This document shows, one piece after another, positions 35,181-45,372 of a stretch of 64,000 bases of DNA (position 1 is its first letter; each line of letters starts with the position of its first letter). This DNA comes from Bradyrhizobium diazoefficiens. Its GTDB lineage: Bacteria > Pseudomonadota > Alphaproteobacteria > Rhizobiales > Xanthobacteraceae. Under the pieces are notes generated by a model that was not told where the DNA came from, searched no databases, and saw only the letters and a list, made by a program, of their open reading frames with translations. The stretch lies in assembly GCF_016616235.1 (NCBI RefSeq), contig NZ_CP067100.1, forward strand, positions 6,817,001-6,881,000, in the 5' to 3' direction. The translations under genes were made by a program, and so were the position numbers.

Positions 35181-36145
35181 GTGAAGTCTCCTGCTGGTGA
35201 AAGGCTGTAATCCCCCGCCGCTCCGAGGCCGTTGACGCGCGCGAGTGCGGCAAGCCGGCGCTCGGCACCGCGCCCGGACAGGACCGCAACGACGTTGATG
35301 GTTTCGGCGATCAGGGCGCGCGGCACGGTCATCACGGCTTCCTGGATAAGCTGCTCGAGCCGGCGTAGAGCGCCGAGTGCAGTGCCCGCATGGATGGTGC
35401 CGATCCCGCCGGGGTGACCGGTGCCCCACGCCTTGAGCAGATCAAGAGCCTCAGCGCCCCGCACCTCGCCAATGGGAATGCGGTCCGGACGCAGCCGAAG
35501 TGAGGAGCGCACGAGATCCGAGAGCGAGACCACGCCATCCTTGGTACGCAGCGCGACCAGATTCGGCGCTTTGCATTGCAACTCGCGGGTGTCCTCGATC
35601 AGCACGACCCGGTCACTGGTCTTCGCGACCTCAGCAAGCAATGCATTTGTGAGCGTGGTCTTGCCCGTTGATGTACCGCCAGCGACCAGGATGTTTTTGC
35701 GCGAGGCCACGGCCTGGCGCAGTGCCGTGGCGTGATCGGCCGTCATGATGCCTACCCTGGCATAGTCGTCGAGCGTGAAGACCGCGACGGCGGGCTTGCG
35801 AATGGCGAATGCTGGTGCCGTGACGACAGGCGGCAACAGGCCTTCAAACCGCTCTCCGGTCTCGGGTAGTTCGGCAGAAATACGGGGCGCGGCGGCGTGG
35901 ACCTCGGCCCCGACATGATGCGCCACCAGGCGAATGATGCGCTCGCCATCGGCGGCCGATAATTGTTCACCTGTGTCAGTCAATCCGCTGGAGAGCCGGT
36001 CGACCCACAATCGGCCGTCAGGGTTCAGCATCACCTCGACGATCGCATCGTCTTCGAGGTAGCGCGCGATAGCGAGCCCCAGCGCGCTGCGGAGCATCCG
36101 CGCGCCGCGCGAGATCGCCTCCGACTGAAGAGAATGGATTGCCAC
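35177..36145 (-). CDS. trbB: conjugal transfer ATPase TrbB (VirB11-like)
   Basis: A 322-residue hexameric secretion ATPase. Walker A is [17 protein letters not shown]. The Asp box is [16 protein letters not shown], Walker B lies in [20 protein letters not shown], and the His box is [20 protein letters not shown]. It is a cytoplasmic energiser of pilus biogenesis and the first gene of the trb operon, coupled to trbC by a 4-bp overlap. Confidence 0.97.
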   Translation of the reverse strand: MAIHSLQSEAISRGARMLRSALGLAIARYLEDDAIVEVMLNPDGRLWVDRLSSGLTDTGEQLSAADGERIIRLVAHHVGAEVHAAAPRISAELPETGERFEGLLPPVVTAPAFAIRKPAVAVFTLDDYARVGIMTADHATALRQAVASRKNILVAGGTSTGKTTLTNALLAEVAKTSDRVVLIEDTRELQCKAPNLVALRTKDGVVSLSDLVRSSLRLRPDRIPIGEVRGAEALDLLKAWGTGHPGGIGTIHAGTALGALRRLEQLIQEAVMTVPRALIAETINVVAVLSGRGAERRLAALARVNGLGAAGDYSLSPAGDFT

Positions 36146-36297
36146 TGCTTGCCCCCACCGATCGAGGGCTAAAACAGCGCCCTCGGATGGGGATCATTAG
36201 AAAAACCACCAATGACCTTCCTGCAACCAGGCGATCATCTCCATCGTAGTCTGGCGTAGAAAGAGAAAGGCCGGAGCAGCCAGCAAGGCCGGCGCAA

Positions 36298-36726
36298 TCA
36301 GTTGCTGGACTCCTCGGGCGCTTCACGAACGATATCGTCCGGAATCTCCCGCAAGAAGCTTTGGCCCTTTTGCAGCCGGCGGCCCAATGTCTCGACGAAG
36401 CCTTCAAAGCGCTCACGTCCTTTGATCTGAGCGGCGGCCTGGGCTTCGTTCGGCAAGGGAGGCGTGATCGTCAGCCAAAACCGAACAAACAGAGCCAACG
36501 TCTCGGCCGTCAGCCCGACATCCCGCTCAAGCCGCTGCACTTGCCGGGACAACCGGTCGAGACGGCGGGCGAACGCCGCCTCTTTGCGATCGACTCCATC
36601 CGGCGACAGAAACGAGATGACGGCCGCCTCGACGATGGCCGATCGCGAGATGTTTTTGCGATCGGCAAGGTCGGAGATCTGCTTCAGAAGCTCCGGCGGG
36701 AAATACACGTTCATGCGGTTGCGCAT
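36298..36726 (-). CDS. CopG-type ribbon-helix-helix protein
   Basis: A 142-residue protein. Residues 1-40 (RMNVYFPPELLKQISDLADR, then ISRSAIVEAAV) form a ribbon-helix-helix DNA-binding motif. The remainder is helical (FARRLDRLSRQVQRLERDVG). It is regularly placed between traG and trbB in this type of element and is likely a relaxosome accessory or local regulator. It is 7 bp downstream of traG. Confidence 0.88.
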   Translation of the reverse strand: MRNRMNVYFPPELLKQISDLADRKNISRSAIVEAAVISFLSPDGVDRKEAAFARRLDRLSRQVQRLERDVGLTAETLALFVRFWLTITPPLPNEAQAAAQIKGRERFEGFVETLGRRLQKGQSFLREIPDDIVREAPEESSN

Positions 36727-36732
36727 GGGACC

Positions 36733-38715
36733 TCAGAGATCAATGCCGTCGTTCGGGTCAAGCGCCGCCTGGCGGGCCACGCCCCGCATCTGCTGGCGAA
36801 GAAGCCGGGCTTGACGCACGGCGTCATCGTCGTCGTCTAGCACGGCGAACTCTTCTGCCGGCGTCACATCGGTTGTCTCTTTGACGATCGCGACGTGGTC
36901 AGGAAGCTCGGGTTCGCGGCGCAGACCGCTGTTGGCGGCATCGGTTTCGGCCCCTCCGGTCTGGACCGTTGAATCATTCCGCACGGGGAGCTTGAGGTTT
37001 GACCAACTATCTTCGCGGGAAGACCGCCCCAGTCTGGCCGGCTCTGGCGGTGAGAGAATGCGCTCGGCAAAGCGCCTGTCGTCGTAGTAGCGCACCTTCT
37101 TGGCTCGGATTGGCGCCGTCCCGGCCACCATCACGATTTCGTCGGCGGGAGGAAGCTGCATCACCTCGCCGGGTGTGAGCAAGGCGCGTGCGGTCTCCTG
37201 CCGCGAGACCATCAGATGGCCAAGCCACGGGTTCAGCCGATGACCGGCATAGTTCTTCATGGCTCGCATCTCGGTCGCAGTCCCAAGCGCGTCCGAAACG
37301 CGTCTTGCGGTCCGCTCGTCGTTTGTTGCGAAGCTCACGCGGACATGGCAATTGTCCAAAATCGCATTGTTGGGCCCGTACGCCTTCTCGATCTGGTTCA
37401 ACGACTGCGCGATCAGGAAGGCCTTGATCCCGTATCCGGCCATGAACGCGAGCGCCGACTCGAAAAAATCCAGACGCCCCAGAGCCGGGAACTCGTCCAG
37501 CATCATCAGGACACGGTGGCGGCGGTTCTTGGCTTGGAGATCTTCGGTGATGCGACGGCCGATTTGATTGAGCACGAGACGTATGAGCGGCTTCGTCCGG
37601 GAGATGTCGGACGGAGGCACGACAAGATAGAGCGTCGTCGGGCGAGCATCGGCAATCAGGTCCGAGATCCGCCAGTCGCATCGGCTCGTGACCTGCGCCA
37701 CCACCGGATCCCGATAGAGTCCAAGAAACGACATCGCGGTCGAGAGCACGCCAGAACGCTCGTTTTCCGACTTGTTCAACAGTTCTCGCGCGGTTGAGGC
37801 GACAACCGGATGTGGGCCCTGCTCACCAAGGTGCGAGCTTGTCATCATTGCCTTCAGCGTGACCTCGATCGGGCGCTTCGGGTCCGACAAAAAGGCCGCG
37901 ACCCCGGCGAGCGTCTTGTCGGGTTCTGCATAGAGGACGTGCAGGATGGCACCAACAAGCAGCGAGTGGCTGGTCTTCTCCCAGTGATTCCGCTTGTCGA
38001 GCGACCCTTCCGGATCGACCAGCACGTCCGCAACATTCTGGACGTCCCGAACCTCCCATTCGCCGCGGCGTACCTCGAGAAAGGGGTTGTAGGCAGACGA
38101 TTTTGGATTGGTCGGATCGAACAGCAACACCCGGCCATGTCGGGACCGAAACCCGGCCGTGAGCTGCCAGTTCTCGCCCTTGATGTCGTGCACGATGGCC
38201 GAGTCTGGCCACGTCAGGAGGGAAGGAACAACAAGGCCAACGCCCTTGCCGGACCGGGTCGGCGCAAAGCAGAGCACATGCTCCGGTCCGTTGTGGCGCA
38301 GGTAATCCTGCGCCAACCTGCCAAGCACGACCCCGTCCCCACCCAAAAGTCCGGCCGCCTGCACCTCCCGCGCATCGGCCCACCGCGCCGAGCCGTAGGT
38401 CTGGACATTCTTGGCCTCGCGCGCCCGCCACACCGACATGCCGATCGCGACCGCGATTGAAACGAAGGTCCCCGAGGCCACGATGAATGCACCCTCGACA
38501 AAGACCTGAGGGGCATAGGCGTCGTAGACGAACCACCACCAGAAGAAGACGGGCGGGTAATAGATCTTGATGCCCGACAGCTCGAACCATGGCCGTCCTA
38601 GCTCCGGCTGATAGGCGAGCCGCCAGGCCGTCCACTCGGTCGCTCCCCAGATCGCCAGCAAGACGATCAGGCCGACGACAATCACCTGTCCCCACAGGAT
38701 TTTGGTTCCGGACAT
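36733..38715 (-). CDS. traG: coupling protein TraG (VirD4-like)
   Basis: A 660-residue type IV coupling protein from MSGTKILWGQVIVVGLIVLL. Two or more N-terminal membrane helices are present. Walker A is FAPTRSGKGVGLVVPSLL, and VHDIKGENWQLTAGFR and VLMMLDEFPALGRLDF (Walker B) follow. It links the relaxosome to the Trb channel. The open frame continues upstream to 38829, but those 38 codons come from a relaxase-gene fragment (see 38771-38893), so I place the start at 38715. Confidence 0.96.
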   Translation of the reverse strand: MSGTKILWGQVIVVGLIVLLAIWGATEWTAWRLAYQPELGRPWFELSGIKIYYPPVFFWWWFVYDAYAPQVFVEGAFIVASGTFVSIAVAIGMSVWRAREAKNVQTYGSARWADAREVQAAGLLGGDGVVLGRLAQDYLRHNGPEHVLCFAPTRSGKGVGLVVPSLLTWPDSAIVHDIKGENWQLTAGFRSRHGRVLLFDPTNPKSSAYNPFLEVRRGEWEVRDVQNVADVLVDPEGSLDKRNHWEKTSHSLLVGAILHVLYAEPDKTLAGVAAFLSDPKRPIEVTLKAMMTSSHLGEQGPHPVVASTARELLNKSENERSGVLSTAMSFLGLYRDPVVAQVTSRCDWRISDLIADARPTTLYLVVPPSDISRTKPLIRLVLNQIGRRITEDLQAKNRRHRVLMMLDEFPALGRLDFFESALAFMAGYGIKAFLIAQSLNQIEKAYGPNNAILDNCHVRVSFATNDERTARRVSDALGTATEMRAMKNYAGHRLNPWLGHLMVSRQETARALLTPGEVMQLPPADEIVMVAGTAPIRAKKVRYYDDRRFAERILSPPEPARLGRSSREDSWSNLKLPVRNDSTVQTGGAETDAANSGLRREPELPDHVAIVKETTDVTPAEEFAVLDDDDDAVRQARLLRQQMRGVARQAALDPNDGIDL

Positions 38716-38770
38716 CCCGAGCACCTTTCGAAAATTGACGATCGGAGTTCGACGATTCTGCCGGCGGAAG

Positions 38771-38893
38771 GGGCAGGTTCGAACGCCCTCGATTCCACGG
38801 AAGCGAAGCTGTTGCGCGCGACTGTCCATCGCGTCGATCAGGGCGTACGCCTCGCCAGCGTCATGTAGTCCAAGATCGACTCCTCGCCCAACG
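38771..38893 (-). pseudogene. fragment of a second rlxS relaxase gene
   Basis: The minus strand reads DSRAQQLRFRGIEGV. The intact relaxase at 42.4 kb has DGRAHHVRFRGIEAF at 43.03 kb. The DNA matches over about 120 bp (for example GGCAGGTTCGAACGC and GGCGTA-GCCTCGCC). It directly abuts traG, the usual neighbour of rlxS. It is evidence of a rearrangement that separated traG from the relaxase gene. Confidence 0.8.
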
Positions 38894-39748
38894 ATGCTGT
38901 TTCTTCCTGTGCCGCGAGGATGCCTCTTCTGGGGGGCAGGGGAAAAGGCGCGGGCACAGCCGTTGCGGTAAGGCGATCGAGGCCTTTGGTCGTCCCTCGC
39001 CTCTGATCAGCCCATTCGAGTAGGGACGCGAGCCATCAACGAACTGACCGAGAGAATCATTGCCAGCGACGCCTACGCGACACAAGGACGCAACTCCATC
39101 GATCGGACATATGGTGACGGAAGAGCATCATTGATGAGGAAAGCGCAGGTTGGCAAACGGGAGCGACCCCAATCGCATTCCGGCGCACGGGATCGGGCTT
39201 TGTGTTCGCCCGCGGGTGGGAGCACTCTGCGGTATCCTTAAGATCACAAGATCAATCATTATCTCACGCTCAGTCCAATGCTGGAGCGTACGATCACCGT
39301 GATCCCGGCTTCGATCGGGTATACTGAATGAAATGCTGATACGCTGTTCGAACGCGTGAAGCACCTCGCTGCTCTTCAGGAAGCCAAGCAATGAATCACA
39401 AGAGATTCATCCATTGCAAGGTTTTCGATCGAGAGCGTGGAATTGTGAAGCGCACTTGTGAGCAATTGAAAGCTAGGGAAGTGCGGGGAGCATCTCTCAC
39501 ATAAATGCGCTTACGCGGCGGCGACGCGCCTGCACTAGCTTCCCATGCTGGCGCTGATGCGCCGCGGGGGGCCTATCATTGAATCACGAGCCGTTTCGTC
39601 GTCTTTATCCGGCCGCAAATCCGACGGAGTCGGATCAAGTCAGTTCTGTTCATGCAGCCATCGTCGAGTCGAGTACCCCGCGCAAGGTGGGGTACGTAAA
39701 CAACCAGAGCAGGGTCGAGCCTCGCCGGCGTCTCCCAAAGAGCCCGCT
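38894..39748. other. stretch between the rlxS fragment and nopM
   Basis: About 850 bp without a supported gene. ORFs on both strands are short and motif-free. I saw no insertion-sequence ends or terminator. It is probably flanking DNA carried in with nopM. Confidence 0.45.
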
Positions 39749-41596
39749 TCACAGCGCGAGGCCGCGGTCTGCGAGCACCTGATGCATGAGCGCGCCCTTG
39801 ATCTCGCAGGCGATTTCCTTGCTGATCTGGGCGCCGAGCATCCGCTCGGCATCGGCGTCGCCGGTCAAGCCATTCTCGGCAAGCCGTTGCGCCAGGCGGC
39901 TGTCGAACTCCGTGCCCATCGCATCGAGGAGCCGCTCCTGCATTGCTGCATAGGCCTGGGGCGCGATGCGGCTCACCACCGTCTCCCAGGGTTGCCAGCG
40001 GGTCGCCAGATAGTCCGCGAATCCCGTCGCCTCCTGGTTTCGCACCGAAGTCTCGGCCGCGGCAATGTCGCGCTCGGTGACGTGGGAGACGGCGAAATAG
40101 CGCATGTCCGGAGCGATGTGCCGCAGCTGAAGCGGCTCGCGCAGCTTGACCTGATAGGCGAGATAGACCTCGATCTCGTCGACGAAGCGGAGCGATCTGA
40201 CCTTGTCGCGGGCAATCTCCTGCAACGCGTCCAGGCGGAACATGACGCGGCCCTGCTGCAGCAGCTTGTCGAGCCGCTCATCATAGGCCCCGTCCTCCAC
40301 GTCAGCATTCAGGCGTGCGGTCTGCATGTCGTTCCAGGTCAAAGTGATGCGATCCTCGCAGCTCTCACTCGCTCCGATGGCCAGCTGAAAGTACTGCTCG
40401 CGCAACCGCGGCCTGGTCGCCGTTTGCCGCAGATCCTCTGCTACCGTCTGCCGGAACACGTCATTGCCATAGCTCACAGTGTCCCGCAGCCGGTCGAGGA
40501 AGCGTGAGTATTCCTGGGCACCCGGCTCAGCAGCGAAGCTCTGCCACGCGGCCACGGCGGCCGGTTCATCGTCAAGCCAGTCCGCGACGGCCTCGGCCAG
40601 GGGCCGCGCCTGACCGTGCGCCACTCCTTGGCCCATAGAGAAGTAGACCTGGGGGCCGTCATAGTCCGCAGCATTGATGACTGCGGCCAGATTGGTCCGG
40701 ACCCGATCGGGCAGCGGATTCTCGTCCAGATCAATGGTGCCCTCAGAGCGGAACTGTGTCAGCAGTGTCTCAGGCAGGCTGGTCAGCTGGTTGTGGTCGG
40801 CGTAGAGAGTCACAAGTCCAGCCGGGAAGGTGTTGGGCAGACTGGTCAGCTCGTTAGCGCTGACGCTAAGGAAACTGAGCTCGCTTGGGAGGCGGGCGGG
40901 CAGCGCGGTTAGCCGATTGCGGGCAGCATCGAGCTGCCGGAGTCCAGCCGGGAGGGTCTCGGGCAAACTACTCAGCCGGTTGCTGCGGGCGTTGAGTTCT
41001 TCAAGCGTCGCCGGAAGGTTATCGGGCAGGCTGTCCAGCTGATTGTCATCGACGTTCAGGCGCCGAATCCCGGCCGGGAGGTCGGGCAAGCTGCTAAGAC
41101 GGTTGTCGCTGGCGTCGAGCTCCCGAAGCGTTGGCGGAAGTGAGTTGGGCAAACTGGTCAGCCGGTTGCCGTTGGCATTGAGCTCTCGAAGCGTCGCCGG
41201 AAGGTTATCGGGCAGACTGTCCAGCCGATTGAATCCGACGTGTAGACCCCGGAGACAGAGTCCGGTGGGGAGCACAGCGGGCAAGCTAGTCAAAGACAGC
41301 ACCGAAATCTCCAGCGACTGCGGCACCCCCGCATTGGCTGTCGCCTCCTGCAAAGCTCTCATTCGTCTGACTGCCTCTTGCCGGTCTTCGTGTTCGCGCT
41401 GGCCCGCTTCGGCAGCCCAGCCCTCCAGGAGTTGGTCCGACGACGGCTCTCCGGCATCAGAGGCCCGCGCTCTGGTCAATGCTCCGACCCACTCCGCTGC
41501 GGTCCGAGCGAGACCGCACAGGCAACCTTGCCGGTGGGGGCGCTCGGAAGCTTCGGGAGTGATGCCAATGTCCCGTTGGGTCCGCCCTGCGTCCAT
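39749..41596 (-). CDS. nopM: type III effector NopM (NEL-type E3 ubiquitin ligase)
   Basis: About 615 residues. After an N-terminal secretion region come nine or so ~20-residue leucine-rich repeats of the LPxxLPxxLxxLxxxxN type (residues 100-285). The C-terminal novel E3 ligase domain has the catalytic Cys in ASESCEDRITLTWNDM (Cys413 from the ATG). This is the IpaH/SspH/NopM architecture: the enzyme ubiquitinates plant proteins after delivery by the T3SS. A TTG 7 codons upstream is possible, but the ATG at 41596 has GAGG upstream. It lies between traG and rlxS, and no catalytic residue is lost. Confidence 0.93.
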   Translation of the reverse strand: MDAGRTQRDIGITPEASERPHRQGCLCGLARTAAEWVGALTRARASDAGEPSSDQLLEGWAAEAGQREHEDRQEAVRRMRALQEATANAGVPQSLEISVLSLTSLPAVLPTGLCLRGLHVGFNRLDSLPDNLPATLRELNANGNRLTSLPNSLPPTLRELDASDNRLSSLPDLPAGIRRLNVDDNQLDSLPDNLPATLEELNARSNRLSSLPETLPAGLRQLDAARNRLTALPARLPSELSFLSVSANELTSLPNTFPAGLVTLYADHNQLTSLPETLLTQFRSEGTIDLDENPLPDRVRTNLAAVINAADYDGPQVYFSMGQGVAHGQARPLAEAVADWLDDEPAAVAAWQSFAAEPGAQEYSRFLDRLRDTVSYGNDVFRQTVAEDLRQTATRPRLREQYFQLAIGASESCEDRITLTWNDMQTARLNADVEDGAYDERLDKLLQQGRVMFRLDALQEIARDKVRSLRFVDEIEVYLAYQVKLREPLQLRHIAPDMRYFAVSHVTERDIAAAETSVRNQEATGFADYLATRWQPWETVVSRIAPQAYAAMQERLLDAMGTEFDSRLAQRLAENGLTGDADAERMLGAQISKEIACEIKGALMHQVLADRGLAL

Positions 41597-42423
41597 TAAT
41601 GTCGCCTCTTTCGCCAAATCAGGAAAATGCGCCGGAACAGCCGATAGCTGTCAGCGTGGAGGGTGATTATCGTCGAATGGTGTTGCGGGTGATCAAGAAG
41701 CGGCTTGCCACCAGATGCCGAACACGATGCACATTCGTTCGGCGGGCAGTTGCAGCCAGGCACAGTACGCCCGCACGGGGTCGCTGACTCGTTTGGTATT
41801 GTAAAGGAATCCATTCCATTATCCGCCACCAGATCAAGGAGAGATCAAGCAAACCGCGTTAGTATGAACAGATGCGTGCTGACTTATGAGGCTTGGCTGT
41901 CGATAAGCTGACGAGGCTCGGAAAAATTCCTTGGCCGAACAGCCACGCTTATGTCGAGGGATTCGTGGATGGAAGCTGCCGCGATGGGGGGTGCCCCCAG
42001 TGCACATTGAGGAAGCAATGGCTCGTTGCCGAGAGCTGCGGCGGGCCATGATTGGTGTCTATAGCGGCGCGACGCAACGCGCGCGAAACGCGTCGTTGAG
42101 ACGCTTCGCTAACATTTGATGCCACCACGGAGTCGCCCCCTGATCAACGCGGACGTGGATGCATGGAGCGACCTCACGTCATCACCTCAGTCGCCGGTGA
42201 AGCGCCGTAGATTGTGCTCGCTTCATCAACACGGAATCGTTGGCTTGCGGATGGGGTCGAGCGTTCCAGGCGGTAACGCTCCTCCAGCAGACGAAGCTGC
42301 ATTTTTCGAACAGGCTCAAAGGGCGCCGCGTTGAAACCATAGGAGATCACCAGCCAGGCTGGTCCGTGATCTTGAGATGGCGTGCAAACCGCAATCAGCC
42401 TCGCGGTGGCGGCGACAAGATCG
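41597..42423. other. stretch between nopM and rlxS
   Basis: It holds the nopM promoter region and small motif-free ORFs. The best is a plus-strand piece from 42018, MARCRELRRAMIGVYSGATQ, which might be a tiny gene or a fragment; I cannot name it. No terminator was found for rlxS, which ends at 42424. Confidence 0.4.
41620..41658 (-). promoter_or_regulatory. weak tts-box-like sequence upstream of nopM
   Basis: The minus strand reads GCTGACAGCTATCGGCTG about 40-60 bp before the nopM ATG. It shares CAGCT and TCG with the TtsI-box core but differs elsewhere. I regard it as a candidate because an effector gene needs one. Confidence 0.3.
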
Positions 42424-44205
42424 CTACAGGCCGAGGTCGCGCTTCCGGCCGAAGCTCCATTCGATCCCGCCGCCCTCCTTCATGGTGCCGGCAACGTGCT
42501 GGCCCAACCTTTTCTCGAGCTCGCGCGACCAGGGCACCAGCTGAAATCCGAGCCCGTCGTCGATCATGGCAAAACGCCCCGAGGCGAGCGTCAAGCGCTG
42601 ACGATACGTCCCCGCCACGTGCTCGCCGGTGGCGCCCTTCACGTGAGGCAGGCCGGTCGCCGCCGAGATTCTTGCTGCCACCTCGTCCAGCTCGTGTCGA
42701 CGCAACGTATTCAGGAGATCACGCTGGAAGGTGATGCGCTGGCCCTGCCGTACCGCCAGACCCTCCCGTACCGCCAGACCCTCCCGTACCAGATGCTCGG
42801 TGCGAGCTTCGAGAGCGTCGCGCGTCTGGCGACCAAAGCCGCCCATGGCGAGCGGCATGGGGTTGGATTCAACAAGCCGGTGGTCGAGCCAGGTGGCGCC
42901 TTTCGCGGTGACCTGCTCACCAAGATCGAGATCCGAACGGGTCGCAAGGACCAATGTCGGGCGCGGATCATCGGCTGGACCGAAGCGCCGGACCTCGACA
43001 ATACCGCCGACGGATGGCGCAGGTTCGAACGCTTCGATCCCGCGGAAGCGGACATGATGCGCGCGCCCGTCTGTTCCGTCGATCACGGCGTAGGCCTCGC
43101 CGGTCAGCTCGTCATGCAATCCTCGATCGACCAGGCGCCCGATGATCTGGGAGCTTGGCTGTCCACCTTCGATGACGTAGTCGGACACGCCGCGCGCCTC
43201 CCCACGCTCGGTAAAGGCGCGATGCATAGTCTTGATGATGTCGCCGCGCATGCCGAGGTCGCGGAGATGACGTTCCGCCTCGAGCCCGACCATCCACTCC
43301 CCTGGCGCAGCTGACGCAGCAAGGCCCATCTTCTCCAGATGCTGAAGGCGGCCGACCATCAGGCGCCGGATTTCGGGATCGGAGCTGCGCGGATTCTCAG
43401 GGCGAAGATCGACATAGCCGGTTTCGTCGGCTGACAGCCGAATCTCCCGATCGAGCCGCGTCCACCGCTCTGCGGTGACTTCCCTCTCCAGTGCACTTCG
43501 AATCTCATGCTCCGGTTTCGGACCCAGCTCGATAGCAGCCAGCTCTTCGGCGCGTGAGCGCAGACCCCGACTGATGTAGTCGCGCGAGATCACGAGATCG
43601 GCTCCTTCCTTATCGACGCCCCGAACGAGAAGATGGACGTGAGGATTGTCCGTGTTCCAGTGATCGACGGCCACCCAATCGAGCTGCGTGCCAAGATCGG
43701 TCTCCATCTGTTTGGCGAGGTCGCGGGTGAAGGCCCTGAGGTCGGTCATGTCGCCGGCGTCCTCGGGCGAGACGATGAACCGGAAATGATGACGGTCGTC
43801 GTGGCACCGTTCCGCGAAGGCCGCGCCATCAGCACGATCGCTGGCGGCATCGAACATCTCGGCTCGCTCGCCGCTCCGCGTCACGCCGTCGCGCTTCAGG
43901 TATGAAAGATGCGCGGTCAGCGCCGCCGAGCGGAATGAACGTCCCTTGTGACGTACGACGCGCGCCTTCACCACGACGCGCCGTGTCGGGCTGAACAGCC
44001 GGCTGCGGCCAAAAGCGAGCCGGCCGCGGCCAAACGTCGAGCGCCCATAGCCCGCGGAAGAACGCCTGCCACCAACGTGAGCCGAGGAGTGTCCGGCTTT
44101 CTTCGCGGCCCGCAGCAATTGATTGATGAAGCTCTTCGGCTTGGGAGCCCGGGTGCTGCGTATGCGCCCGGGCCGAATCCGCAGATCGCTGTCGCCATTG
44201 CTCAC
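42424..44205 (-). CDS. rlxS: RlxS-type relaxase (DUF3363, VirD2-like)
   Basis: A 593-residue conjugative relaxase. The basic N-terminus (residues 1-90) precedes the MOB core: RFIVSPEDAGDMTDLRAFTR, then the metal-binding HxH in VAVDHWNTDNPHVHLLVRG. A DUF3363-type C-terminal half follows (RHVRFRGIE-like AHHVRFRGIEAFEP, WLDHRLVE). It nicks oriT and pilots the strand to TraG. An 18-bp tandem duplication gives REGLAVREGLAVRQG in the C-terminal half, keeping frame. Part of its sequence is duplicated next to traG. Confidence 0.93.
   Translation of the reverse strand: MSNGDSDLRIRPGRIRSTRAPKPKSFINQLLRAAKKAGHSSAHVGGRRSSAGYGRSTFGRGRLAFGRSRLFSPTRRVVVKARVVRHKGRSFRSAALTAHLSYLKRDGVTRSGERAEMFDAASDRADGAAFAERCHDDRHHFRFIVSPEDAGDMTDLRAFTRDLAKQMETDLGTQLDWVAVDHWNTDNPHVHLLVRGVDKEGADLVISRDYISRGLRSRAEELAAIELGPKPEHEIRSALEREVTAERWTRLDREIRLSADETGYVDLRPENPRSSDPEIRRLMVGRLQHLEKMGLAASAAPGEWMVGLEAERHLRDLGMRGDIIKTMHRAFTERGEARGVSDYVIEGGQPSSQIIGRLVDRGLHDELTGEAYAVIDGTDGRAHHVRFRGIEAFEPAPSVGGIVEVRRFGPADDPRPTLVLATRSDLDLGEQVTAKGATWLDHRLVESNPMPLAMGGFGRQTRDALEARTEHLVREGLAVREGLAVRQGQRITFQRDLLNTLRRHELDEVAARISAATGLPHVKGATGEHVAGTYRQRLTLASGRFAMIDDGLGFQLVPWSRELEKRLGQHVAGTMKEGGGIEWSFGRKRDLGL
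42743..42790. repeat. 18-bp tandem duplication inside rlxS
   Basis: The unit CCCTCCCGTACCGCCAGA occurs as two near-identical copies plus a partial third. In protein it adds the six residues REGLAV. It preserves the frame. Confidence 0.85.
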
Positions 44206-44466
44206 TGCCAGGCCTCCGAGCCATCGAAAGCAGCCACAGTGCCGACATTGTTATTGATTGCATTCATGAAAACGCACGGCGCGGCACGCGCCCCGACCGA
44301 CCGGCACGCCAGGACCCAAGCCATGCCAATGGCTTGCGGTTCGACCGGCGAGCCCCTTTTATCTCGCCGTCCTGCCGTCGTTGTCGTAAGCGTCCGAATC
44401 CTGCACATCTTTCCGATATTTTGTTCTCGTTCCATTTCAGGTTCTCTGCTGCGTGGAGAATCTCCG

Positions 44467-45372
44467 ATGGCGCCTCGCCGTTCCTGGGCAAAAGCGAACA
44501 ATCCGTATTGGTCGACACACGTTGCGACCTGGTATCGCGGCCATCAGGACGCGGAGGAATATTGCCGCCGGCGCAAGCTTTCGATCACGACATTCGAACG
44601 GTGGATGCGCCATCTGGTGAGCGCGGAGGATCTGCGCAAACGCGTGGAATACTTGCGGAAATTGCGCAGCAAAGAGCTTGAACGGCAGGGCAAGAAAGGT
44701 CCGTCGAAGCGACGCAAAAGGCCGCCGCGCTATCGCTACAGCGTGCGCACGGACAGCAAACCGATTGCCCTTCGGGCGTTCTGGGGCATGCATGTCGAGG
44801 CGATGAACTGGAGCGGCATGGGACATGCCGAGTACGCCGCGGCACTCGGTCTTTCGCCTCACGCGTTGCGCATTTGGCGCGATCGGCTGGAAGAATCCGG
44901 CGGCGAAATGGACTGGCGATCGTTGCTTCATCCGAGTGCCCGGGCTCAATTAAGCAGCGCTGCTAATTGCGCACGGCGCAAATACCGCTTGACACCGCAG
45001 GCGGTGGATGGGCGGTCGAGCCGGCGCCGCTTCAGCGACGAGCAGAAGCGGGCGATGGTGCAGGAGACGGAGAAGCCGGGGGTTGCCGTGGCGGAGGTCT
45101 GCCGCCGCCATGGCATCGCCACCAGCCTGCTCTTCCGCTGGCGGGTCGAGTTCGGTTTGACCGCTCGCAAGGCACCGCAACTCGCAACGGTGACGCTCGC
45201 CGATGGCGCGGCGAATGAGCCGGCGGCACTCACGGCCTTGCGCGATCTCGTCAAGCCGCCGGACGGGATGACGGCGATCGCACTGGATGACGGACGGCGC
45301 GTCTTTGCGCAAGCGGGCAGCAGTCCGGCGGAGGTGAAGCGGCAGTTCGCCGAGAGGGAGAAGGCATCATGA
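44467..45372 (+). CDS. tnpA: IS66 accessory protein TnpA (long form)
   Basis: About 301 residues from MAPRRSWAKANNPYWSTHVA. The N-terminal part resembles helix-turn-helix transposase accessory proteins (WRGHQDAEEYCRRRKLSITT-like; FWGMHVEAMNWSGMGHAEYA; LSPHALRIWRDRLEESG). The C-terminal part is the usual TnpA/OrfA (RRRFSDEQKRAMVQETE, CRRHGIATSLLFRWRVEFG). It overlaps tnpB in ATGA. The upstream frame extension to 43948 is not part of the gene. Confidence 0.88.
   Translation: MAPRRSWAKANNPYWSTHVATWYRGHQDAEEYCRRRKLSITTFERWMRHLVSAEDLRKRVEYLRKLRSKELERQGKKGPSKRRKRPPRYRYSVRTDSKPIALRAFWGMHVEAMNWSGMGHAEYAAALGLSPHALRIWRDRLEESGGEMDWRSLLHPSARAQLSSAANCARRKYRLTPQAVDGRSSRRRFSDEQKRAMVQETEKPGVAVAEVCRRHGIATSLLFRWRVEFGLTARKAPQLATVTLADGAANEPAALTALRDLVKPPDGMTAIALDDGRRVFAQAGSSPAEVKRQFAEREKAS

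Noticed and set aside
39545..40507. 320-codon plus-strand ORF
   Set aside because: Antisense to the NEL domain of nopM, which has clear motifs on the other strand.
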